Shown in pieces: positions 10,810 through 22,800 of a stretch of DNA of 64,000 nt. The notes beneath the pieces are model-generated. The model was not told the origin of the DNA. It saw only the letters and a list, made by a program, of their open reading frames with translations, and ran no database searches. The position numbers were made by a program, and so were the translations under genes. Every line of letters begins with the position of its first letter. The stretch's first letter is position 1. This DNA is from Diphasiastrum complanatum (Eukaryota > Streptophyta > Lycopodiopsida > Lycopodiales > Lycopodiaceae), in assembly GCA_029204225.1 (NCBI GenBank), contig CM055099.1:64353614-64417613 (forward strand), in the 5' to 3' direction.

Positions 10810-13800
10810 CTGATAAGATATCGACCGTCCAAAATCACATTATATTCTGTCAAAAGTTGATCGATGCATTTCATGAAGTTCACTGTATGCACACAAACAA
10901 AAAGGCTATCATTGACATATCAAAGAGGTGAACAAACTCAGAATAATAACATAGTCGTACTAAAAGTTCGTTCAGCATACTTGCAGCCTCTGATCCAAAA
11001 CACGATCTGGACCACGTTCTGGAGATTTGAGTTAGGATTTTCTGGAATGCCAAAAAAGGATAAGGATGAACTTGTGAAAAACAGCTTAATGGCTTAGTTT
11101 ACAGATAATCTGTCAATAATTTACAAATCATGACATGGATAAATGAGCTAATTCTTTGCTGTGGAACTTGGACCCGACAGGTGATTGAGATTCACCCATA
11201 CACCATTTGTGAACAATCCTTGACTTGAACTCCCAAAACTATTGCATGAAGGCCTATAAGCTCATGCTATTAGGGACCAATTTACCATTGTAAATAAATC
11301 AAAAAAGTGTTCTAGTAGTAAAATATTAATAGAGAAACTCCAGGAGTTGACTAGTTTAGGAGCTGACTAGGCAAACTGATTATCTATAGTTAATGTTTTA
11401 GGCCAACTAAAGTATCAAAAAAGATTTCAAACCATCCTAAAAAATAAAAATAAAAATAAATAAACATTGTGATCTGGGTTGCGGATGGCTGACGATCCAA
11501 ACTCTTGTTCTATTACAGTGACACACTGGAAGCATGGTGCTATCATACATTGTCCTGGTATGCATGGTTTATTACATTGGTTTGGCATGACTCGTGACAT
11601 GTGTATCATTGCTAGTGTTAGCTTGGTCATTTGACTGGTATGGATTCGATTTGTGCTATGTAGCACCAAAGTCCTTTCCCTAGCATACGGTAGAAGGTTG
11701 CTCATGGTCCCTATTACTAAGTTCGAGCATTGTCCAAGTGGCTCCCTGATACTTCAGCTACAACCACTCGTCTATAATTCTTACATGAGATGCATTCGCT
11801 CATGTTTTTCACAATGGTGATTTACTCCTTTGGTTCAGATGGACTACTTGGAAAATCAATGAATTTCCCATACCATTGCTACCAAACATTACTTGGCATG
11901 CCTAGTTATTATGACTAGCTTGGGCTGATGTGTACCTTCCTTTCATGCAGTGGCAACATGGTAATGCCTCTTCTATAATACATTATTTGGCATCCTATGG
12001 CTCCTTATGTATTGAGGGGTTTATGATAGGTCAGCATGTTGCAGCTTTTTTCAGGTATTCATGGTCCCTTCGGATAACTTAAGATCTGCCCAGTTGGTGG
12101 TTCTTCCTTTCACATATCCTTCCAATGACACTCCTGGTCTATTAGGCTGGCTTTGACTATCCTTATAGTACTTATGATTGTGCTTCATTCAGACTTTCCC
12201 AGTTGACATGGTACGTTGCCAATTGGTTCCTATATGCAACAGATTACTTATGCACCGCAACAATGTTCCTTTTTCTATGTCATTAGGGTGGGTTCCTAGT
12301 GCACCTACTCATATCTTTATATGGTTTTGGGCCATACTTTTGTTTGTAATAGCTTTGGTGGTGAATTGTAGCATGATGCCTTTCATTTGGCATTTGTGGG
12401 CCATCCGTGTACATTGACAGAACTTCATGTCTAACTTTCTTGATCAGCTTTGTAGTTCGGCATGGTTCCTTTATGCCGCATATGCACCTTTTGTGGCTTG
12501 GATTCAACATCAACTACATTCAACGATATCTTCTCTAGCCATGTCAATTCCAAGTTCTCCAAACATGCTGATAGGGTCTAATTTTGATCGACTGACCAAG
12601 CATACAACAAGTTTATATATATTGTTCGTTATTGTTCCTTGGATGAGCATACTTGGATTGACTTTTTTTCCCTCAACGGATTGATTTTTGAGGCACCAGC
12701 ACAATGCCATTTTGTCATAGGCTTAAGCAATATTGACCTTCTTCCAAAAACTTTGAAAACCGTGTCTCTTATTGAGTCTTTGAGTTTCTTCAAAGGAGCA
12801 GACAATGGACAATGGTCCTTAGTAGGAGGGCCTGCAAGGCAGCTTGTTATTGATTAAGGATTGATAGTCAATTAAAAAAAATCTGCTCTTTCTTCCAATT
12901 TATGCATGATACTCCAAGCAAATATTCATATTCCTGAAGGCCTCTAAAAGCAACAGAACTTCCCTAAAAAATCCTCTATAGAGGTGTACTATCCATAGGT
13001 AATGGACAGCATACGATGATGACAATGTGTAGATCTAGGGTTGTTCTATACTCTCTCACAGCATACGATGGTGACAATGTGTAGATCTAGGGTTGTTCTA
13101 TACTCTCTACAAATCCACTTACGATTGTGCATATTGGTTGTGAATTAGTAGTTTTGACTAAACGTGTCCACTAAGCAAATGGTTTCCCCCTCCAAGGTCC
13201 TGGGTGGTCAGGTTGAAAGGGTCTTGGTGGTATGGATGCATTCGAAGCTCAACCTACACAAATTTATATTAGCTCTACAACCATCCTAAATCTTTATATG
13301 CAGTGAACCCATTTTAGCCCATATGAACAAATGGCGTTTCGACACCTGGCCAAATGCACTTGCTGTACACTCAATGTGAAAACACCCTAAGCTATGCATT
13401 CTAAGATGAAGTAAAACTTGAGTGACAAATTCAGAAAAGTTAGGACAAATTTGCTCACAATAGGGCTGCTGCAAACCAATGTGATGACCCAACATGTACC
13501 ATGACTTGAGTTATTACTTCTATAAGGAGAATGGTAGTACGCCAAAAAGCCTTTAACCAACATGAGTACTCAACATGAGTCTCAAGACTGAAAGCTGCAC
13601 AAGCACATTCTATCATACCTTGAAGGAAGCATTATGTTGATGATAGAGAAGCTGTCCACAGGTTTTGTGTAGTCCGCTGCCATGTCACAGAAGTCCCTGC
13701 CTTCCACATCAACCTTGTATCTTAAAAAGGCCATGAACTCCTCCTCCAAGATACTTACTTCGTCTTCAGACAATACCCCCTGCAACATTTTACAAGATTT

Positions 13801-16800
13801 TAGAGAGTAACTACATCTATCTTTTATCTTTGACAAGGTGATGCAAATTCAAGTAAAATGCCTTCACTTATCACAGCAGGTTCTGTGACTTGACTTAAGA
13901 ACCTACCATGTGTTGGAATATCGATCCACACTCTAGAGAGAACTATCAAACAGGGCGGATAGCTCAGTGGTAGAGCATCCCATCCGGTATGAGGGAGGTC
14001 CTTGGTTTGAATCCTAGGACGCTGGAGCTTTGGCCGTCGTACTGGAATGTCTATCTCATTGTCAAAAGTGCCATCTCTATCTCTCTTCTGGAAAAACCTC
14101 GTATTGTGTGACTGGATATGATCCGCCTCAGAAGCATCCAATAAAAGAGAAGATCTAATGTAAGCTTTGTAAATCTGCTAGCGAATAAACGCGTGTGTCT
14201 CATTCGGGAGATCAGATATAGATAAACCCCACCTACTCAAAAGGTCAGAACCACACTGAAACCATGAGGACTTAGCCTGTTGACTACCCAGAGTGCGGGA
14301 GGATGTGAAAGCCGCAGCCACGTATCTAGATGAATCAAGCTCCAAGACTCTATGAATGAATGTAATAATCCAAAATATAGCCTCGACAATTAGTGGAGGG
14401 GAGGCAAACTCCGCACAAATGATATCATGGGGAACTGATTGCTTCACACGGATCATCCGGCTAATGTAGGAAAGCAAGAGTCAAGCACCAAGATCTAGTT
14501 ATCAATCAATCTCCACAGAAAACAAGAGGGAAGAGGCTGGGCGCCCAACTCTAAGAGAGAGAGAGAGAAAACAGCAACAAGAGCAATGGAGAGAAATGCT
14601 TAGCCAAACTGTAAAAATGGAATACACAATGCGCATCTAAGTACTCTACCTGGATGTGACCAAATGCCACCAAACCCTAAGGTTCCCATGAGGAAGATCA
14701 ACAAGAACCCACATCTGGTTCTTCATAAGTGAGTCATACTCATCTTGCATCGCATCCTCCCAACATTTTACTCCCTTGGCCTGCTCATTGAAAACAGGTT
14801 CTTCTGCAACATCTCCATGAGATGTACGAGCAAAATCTGAAAAATCAGCATAGTCCACTGAATTTGTAGAGGCGCATGTCTTTCCATCATAAGATGAACT
14901 TACTTTGTTGTCCCGCAAAGTCGACAACAGCCACCGTGGGACTGTTTTGGGTTGTCCAACAGCCATGTCTCTTCTTACAATTTGATGTCCAAGATCCTCC
15001 GACACCACACTTGGCTGTCCAAGATCTTCCAAAACTGGTCCTTGCTGTCCAATAGTTCCTGCAAGCTGATTATGAGCAACAATGGGCGATTCTTGATGAA
15101 CATTAGGCTCTAAACTTGATGAGGTGTTGGGCAGGTCGAAACTGGTTGATTGCTAAGATGGTACCAAATCTGGAAAAACCTCAACATTCAAATGCATTTA
15201 ACTCCTTTATCCTCAAGCTTTGTACGAAGTTTATCCGGAACAAAAGCATAAGCCGTACAACCAAAAATGCGAAAGTGAGAGATTGTAAGCTTCTTTCCAT
15301 ACCAAACTTCATAAGGAGTTAGTACTTTCAATGCTTTAGTAGGACAACGATTGCTTATGTATGCTGCCGTTATAACCGCTTCAGCCCAAAACTTGTGAGG
15401 CAGCCCCTTTGCTTTGAGCTTTGAGGCCATCTCCATAAGTGTGCGATTCTTTCGCTCGGCAACACCATTTTGTTGAGGCATATAGGGAGTTGTCATCTGA
15501 TGTAGAATTCCTTTTTCTCGAAGAAATGCACCAAACGTATTCTTAATGTATTCCCCTCCTCGATCGGTGCGTAGGGTCTTCAAAGAATGCCCAAACTGAT
15601 TTTCCACCATTGCTAGAAAATCTTTGAAACGTTGAAAAACTTCCGATTTAGCCTTCATAAGATAAATCCATGTAAAACGGGAAAAGTCATCAATAAAAGT
15701 CACAAAATAGATGCACTTTCCAATGGATTCGGTCCTCATTGGACCACAAACATCACTATGAACCAAATCAAATTTATCAAGAACCCTTATAGTTCCATCA
15801 ATTGGAAAAGGTTTCCTTTGAAACTTTCCAAGTATGCACCCCTCGCATACATGCCCTTCCGGCTGATGTCTTCTACCATATTAAATGTCTTCAGCTTCTT
15901 CAAACTTGCAAAGTTGAGATGCCCAAACCTTGCGTGCCACAATTCAGCCAACTCCAATGATTGTGATGTAGAAGCAACAAGACATGTAGAGGGAATTCGT
16001 CGCTCATAGGTATCCATAATTAATAAGCCAGCATGCTTTGTTCCCGAAACAATAATCAAGAGTGATTTTTTAGGATCCTTGACAAAACATTTATCTTCTT
16101 TAAACTCAACAACTAGTCCTTGCTTCTGTTAGAAATTAATGTTTATTTGACACCCCTTAATCATAGTTTGGCCATGCCTGCGTGCTATTTTTAGGGGCCA
16201 TTACTATTTATAGTAAATCATATTTTAGGGTCATTACTATTTATAGGAAATTCGTTTTTTAGTCATGCATATAGATGGGTACACTACTACTAGAATAGGA
16301 TTTGCTTTTATCACTTAGAAACTCATCTTGGGTGTTTACCCAATATAGGTAGTAATTATAGCAATTAGCTTTTTGTCTTTTGCTATTTACTTTAGGCTCA
16401 TTAGCTTTTATCAATCATTAGAGAAACTATTTAAGAAGGCTGGCGCCCCATCACAATTATTCCATTCAATTCAATGAGCTAGAGCAATTGCTCAATTCTC
16501 CTATGATCTGAATTCTCTCTATGCTTGGTTTTGTGTGAGTGCTAGTAGGACTAGTAACTCCATCTAGAATTTGTATCACATATTCTGACATGGTATCAGA
16601 GCAGGTTCTTTTGTGAGAGAGAGAGTTTGTATTTGCAGGTGTGCAATCAGATTGGAGGAGCTGAAGCTGCATGTGGAGTCAACGTTGTTAGGAAAACAAC
16701 GGGAATCTTCTAGGAGAAGATTGACGGAAAGTTACTGGTTGTCGACAGATTTGAATCAGAATCTTTCTGGTTGTTTGCTAGTTTTCTGGTGCAGGTCACA

Positions 16801-19800
16801 TCTGGAGCAGGTACATCTGAGGAAGGTAGTATCTGAACAGGTGACTTCTGAGACAGGCAGATCTGAACAGGTGTTTTCCAGGTGCATGCACATCTAAACA
16901 GGCACGTCTGAGGGCAGCAATACCTGGTGCAAGCACTTCCGAGGGCGGCAGTAGCTGGGGAAGGCACTTCTGAGGGCAGCAGGACCTGGGGCAGGCCCGG
17001 ACAGGTGAGGTAGGTGGACCTGGTGCAAGCCCGGACAGCAGCAACTAAGGAAGGCAGTACCTGGTGCAGGTGGTAACTGAGCAGGTGCAGGTTCAGACAG
17101 GTAATACCTGGGACAGGTGATATCCAGGACAGGTCTGAATCAGGGCAGGTGATATCAAGGGAAGGCTGTTTCTGGACAGATCTGATTGTTAAACTAAATT
17201 CAAGATGCTGAGATTTGTTACGGATCAGTATAATGGCGGGATTGAACGATGCTGTGTTGCTGGAATCTAGCAAGCTAGATGGAACGAACTACAACATATG
17301 GAAGTTCAAGATGCAAAATATTCTCCAAGACAGAGAATATTGGGAGATCGTCACAGGTGTTCGGACAGCAGCAACTAAGGAAGGCAGTACCTGGTGCAGG
17401 TGGTAACTGAGCAGGTGCAGGTTCAAACAGGCAATACCTAGGACAGGCGATATCCAGGACAGGTCTGAATCAGGGCAGGTGATATCGAGGGAAGGCTGTT
17501 TCTGGACAGATCTGATTGTTAAACTAAATTCAGGTTGCTGAGATTTGTTACGGATCAGTATAATGGCAGGATTGAACGATGCTGTGTTGCCGGAATCTAG
17601 CAAGCTAGATGGAACGAACTACAGCATATGGAAGTTCAAGATGCAAAATATTCTCCAAGACAGAGAATATTGGGAGATCGTCACAGGTGTTGAGATACCT
17701 CCTACCACTAATAGGGAGTTGCGGGAGTATTTGAAATGTAGAAGAAAAGCTCATCATATCATCAACTTATCAATTAAAGATATGATTATACCTCATATCA
17801 GAGATGTTGTTGGACCCAAGGAGGCTTGGGATATACTGAAGAACTTGTATGAGACGGTAAATCAGTCACGGATCTTGTTCTTGACAAATAAGCTTCACAC
17901 GTTGAAGATGGGTACAAGTGATTAAAGTGAAAGATCTGAGAGGGCAACTTATTGCAGTTGGAGAAAGTGTTCAAGATTCAATATTGGTATCCATTGTACT
18001 TAATAGTCTACCTTTGGCCTATCAGAACTTTGTAATGATGCTATCGTTAAGAGAAACGAGGCCTTCTTTTGATGAGCTAAATGCCATCTGACTACAGGAA
18101 GAAATGAGACGACAAAATATTGTCAACAGGGACGATTTCAAGGAACATGCATTCTTGGCAAAGAAGCAAGAGCAAAGTTCCAAGAAGGGTGGCAAAGGGA
18201 AGAAGAAGAAGAAAAAGCAGCAAGATATGGAGGAGAATCAATCAAATTGGTCAAAAGATGGAAAGAAAGTGGTTCGAAAAGGAAACTGCTTCATTTGAGG
18301 AAAATCAGGACATTATGCAAAGGAGTGCTGGCACAACAAATTCAAGAAAAAGCAAGACGAGAATTTTGTTGAAGAAGAAGAAACATCTAATGCAAAATTG
18401 AGTGTTTTGGATCTTGAAGACTATGAGTTGTTTTCGGCATCGACATCTTCTGGTGGTAGCTTCTCGAAGAAAGAAGACTATTGGTTTATTGATTCAGGAG
18501 CTTCTAAGCACATGACATCTAGGCGAGACTGGCTATCTAATTTTCAAAAATTAGATGATGGGTCAAATGTGAAGTTGGGAGACAACTACACATATGATAT
18601 AAAGGAAGTTGGAAAAGTACAAGTACAACTACCTTCAGGGAAAATTGGAAACATAAAGGATGTGCTTTATGTACCAGGAATCAAGAAAAACTTGCTCTCA
18701 GTATCAGCTATTGCAAAGCAACACATGGTGGTGCAGTTTGATGAACAGAGGTGTCTCATCAAGAAGAAAAATAATGAAGTAAAGCTGAGGGCATACTTGC
18801 AGGGCGGTTGTATAAACTTCAAGCTCATGGTGGATCATCATGCAAGTGTTGCGGATACTGAATCATTGAGTAAGTTATGGCACGAGAGGTATGAACATCT
18901 GAATTACAAAAGTCTACAAGTCTTGAGGAAATTTAACATGGTTACAGGTTTACCTCAAGTAGTTTCTGATTACAAGGTTTGTGAAGGTTGTGTCTTAGGC
19001 AAGCATCTTATGAAGAAATTTTTGCCTAGTACATTCAGGGCGAAAAATGTCCCAGAACTTGTTCATACAGATTTGTGTGGTCCTATGAAGACTCAATCTT
19101 ATGGGGGAGCAAGCTACTTTATGGTGTTTGTGGATGACTATTCTAGGAAGACATGGATCTATCTTCTGAAGAATAAGGGTGAAGCTTTCAAATATTTCAC
19201 ATGGTTTAAGACAGGTGGAGAAAGAAACAGATAGACAAATTAAGATACTTCGCTCAGACAAAGGGGGAGAGTATCTTTCTACGGAATTTCAGGTGTTTTG
19301 CAAGGATCATGGTATAAAGAGACAATTTGCAAATACGGACACGCCTCAACAAAATGGAGTTGTGGAAAGAAAGAACCGGTCCATAGTGGAAACTGCGAGA
19401 AGTATGCTCAAGAGTAAAAATCTTCCAAATATGTTTTGGGGTGAAGCAGTTAAGACGGCAGTTTATTTTTTGAATCGAAGTCCCACAAAGGTTGTAGAGA
19501 ATCGAACTCCAGAGGAAGCTTACACGGGTCGGAAGCCAGATGTAAGTCATTTGAGAGTGTTTGGAAGTATTGCTTATTCTCACATACCTAAGGATTCAAG
19601 GAGCAAATTGGATTCTAAGGCGACCAAGTGTTTATTTCTTGGTTATGATAATCAAGAGAAGGGATACAGGTTATATGACTTGGAGGGTAAGAAAATAATC
19701 ATAAGTAGGGATGTAATCTTTGATGAGGAGGCAACTCATAAAGATATAGAAATATATTTTGATAAGGATCAAGATGGTGGAATCCCTATTACAGGAACCT

Positions 19801-22800
19801 GAATCAACACACGTATCGCCTACGCCAATTCAAGAACCTAATGTCTTTGGTTGAGATAGGAAAGAGGAAGGAGAGGTCAAGTATATGGGATACTTATTCA
19901 CCTCCTACTTCACCAAGCAGGAAGCATCCTACATCAAAAGCTAGAAGTTGCCTAGGTGGTACTATGAAACTATCAAGGATAGTGTTATTATGGAACAGGG
20001 AGAGTCCAGTACACATGGAACTAGGAGATCAACTAGACTTGAAAAGCAACATGAAGATCAAGATCAACAGGAGGTTCGACAAGAGGATCATCATGAAGAT
20101 GGGGATGCACATTTTGCATATATGGCCACAGTATTAGAGACCAAGGATCCATCTACTTTCAGAGAGGCTGAAAAAGAGGATATTTGGAGGAAAGCTATGG
20201 ATGAGGAGTAGACTCAATCATTAAGAACAAGACTTAGAGACTTGTTCAGCTACCTACACGTAAAAAGGCTATTGGATGCAAGTGGGTCTATAGGACTAAG
20301 TACAAATCAGATGGTTCTATAGATAAGCATAAGGCAAGATTGGTGGCAAAAGGTTATGCTCAACAGGAAGGGATTGACTATGAGGAAACTTTTGCACCGG
20401 TTGCTAAGTCTACTACTATGAGGACTGTTTTATCATTGGCAGCTCAGTTTGACTGGGATATTCAACAAATGGATGTAAAGAGTGCATTCCTGAATGGATT
20501 TCTAGAGGAAGAAGTCTACATGGAGCAGCCAGAGGGATACATAGTAGCACGACATGAAGATAAGGTTTGTAGGTTGGACAAGGCATTATATGGACTTAAG
20601 CATGCACCCAGGGCGTGGTACACGAGGATTGACACATACTTTGAGGAGCTTGGCTTTCAGAGAAGTAGTTCGGAGCATACACTTTATGTTTTGGTCAGGA
20701 ATAATCATATTGTTATTGTAGTGATGTATGTGGATGATCTTATTATTACAGGATCAGATCATAGTATGATTCAAGGAATCAAAAAAGATCTCTCATCAGG
20801 ATTTGATATGAAAGATCTTGGTTCACTACAATATTTTCTTGGGATTGAGGTATGGAGAGTAGCACAAGGACTATTCATTTCTCAATCTAAGTATGCTCAT
20901 GAAATTCTTGAAAAGTTCAATATGTCAGAGTGCAAGCCTATTTCTACACCATATGATAGTGGATGTAAGCTTACTAAAGCTGAAGAAGATCGGGATGTAG
21001 ATGAGACGTTATATAGAAAGCTTGTTGGAAGCTTAATCTATCTAACTACTACAAGACCAGATATTGCTTATGCTGTGAGTATGGTTAGTCAGTTTATGGC
21101 TAAGCCTAAGCAGATTCATTGGAAAGCCACTAAGTGAATACTCAGATATATCCAGGGCACTTTGAGATTTGGTATTCTCTATGGTAGACAGGATGTTTTG
21201 AAGTTACAGGGATATGTGGTTGCTGATGGGCTGGAGATGCGGAAGACCGAAGATCTACTACAGGTTATGTTTTTAGTCTTGGTTCTGGTGCTATCTCTTG
21301 GAGTTCAAAAAAGCAACATACTATTGCTTTATCATCTACAGAGGCAGAATATCGAGCTACTACGAGTGCAACATGTGAAGCAATGGGGTTGTGAAGGATT
21401 CTACATGATCTACATATGGTACAAGATTCACCTACGGTACTTCAATGTGACAATCAGAGTTGTATTAAATTGGCGAAAAATCCAATTTTTCACAGCAGGA
21501 CAAAGCATATTGAAGTACAACAACACTTCATCAGAGAGAAAATTCAAAGTAATAAAGTGGAGCTTATCTGTTGCCCTACGGAAGAGCAAGTTGCAGATAT
21601 CTTTACCAAAGGTCTTGGCAAAGAAAAATTTCAGAAGTTTAGAGAACTTCTAGGAGTAATAGATAACAAAGTAAACATTAAGGGGGAGTGTTAGAAATTA
21701 ATGTTTATTTGACACCCCTTAATGATAGTTTGGCCATGCTTTTAGGGGCCACTACTATTTATAGTAAGTCATATTTTAAGGTCATTACTATTTATAGTAA
21801 ATTCGTTTTTTAGTCATGCATATAGGTGGGTGCACTACTACTAGAATAGGATTTGCTTTTATCACTTAGAAACTCATCTTGGGTGTTTACCCAATATAGG
21901 TAGTAATTATAGCAATTAGCTTTTTGTCTTTTGCTATTTACTTTAGGCTCATTAGCTTTTATCAATCATTAGAGAAACTATTTAAGAAGGCTGGCGCCCC
22001 ACCACAATTATTCCATTCAATTCAATGAGCTAGAGCAATTGCTCAATTTTCCTATGATCTGAATTCTCTCTATGCTTGGTTTTGTGTGAGTGCTAGTAGG
22101 ACTAGTAACTCCATCTAGAATTTGTATCACATATTCTGACAGCTTCAACATAGTTGAAACCGAAAGAAGATTCTTCTTGATTCCCGGAACATAAAGCACA
22201 TTCTTAATGTACTTTTCTTCACCATTAGGCAAATTCTCTCCTCTTTCGCAAGCTTCTTCTTACAATCCTTGATGAAGTGCCCATACCTTTTGCAATAATG
22301 GCACTTGCCTTTCTTCTTTTGAGTGTTGACATTTAGACCACGGGCTTTCGCTCATCCTTGGAAGGAGGATTCCCCTTTCCTTTTGACTTGCCTTTGCCCT
22401 TGCCTTTCGTGAAGAAAGCTTGATCTTGTTGAGTGTCACCCGCAAAGTTTTGCCTCGTTTGCTCCTCTTGAAGAAGCAGCCCAACAAGTTCATCAAAGGA
22501 GAGTTGTTGTCCCCCAAGAGAGATACTCAAAGATGAAACAAATGGAAGATAAGATGAAGGTAATGAGTTGAGAGTAATGGAAACAAATTGAGCATCCTCA
22601 ATATTGAGCTTCTCATCAATATTGAGAAGCTCCTCACGAAGATCTTCGTCAAGTGATTGGTCACTTGATCCCCTTCTTGCATCTTCAACAAAGAAAGTTG
22701 ATTTCTAAGATACACCACTCTTGCTGGATTTGTGACTCTATATATAGTATAAAGTGTATCCCACGCACTTTTAGATGTCTTACAAGACCTAATATGAGGT

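Larger units (their letters stand above)
16127..22141 (+). mobile_element. Copia element B, complete with two LTRs
   Basis: A 6.0-kb Ty1/copia element. LTRs are 16127-16590 (464 bp) and 21689-22141 (453 bp), TG...CA, differing by about nine substitutions and one 11-bp gap. A perfect 5-bp target duplication GCTTC flanks it (16122-16126, 22142-22146). Primer site TGGTATCAGAGC at 16591-16602 and a purine tract AAGGGGGAG before the 3' LTR. All domains (gag, zinc knuckle, protease, integrase, RT, RNase H) are present but broken by several stops and frameshifts. It is inserted between the protease and integrase of copia A, in opposite orientation. Confidence 0.95.

Noticed and set aside
13953-14023. 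tRNA gene
   Set aside because: A and B boxes are present, but the acceptor stem does not pair and the anticodon arm is irregular; a tRNA-derived SINE fits better.
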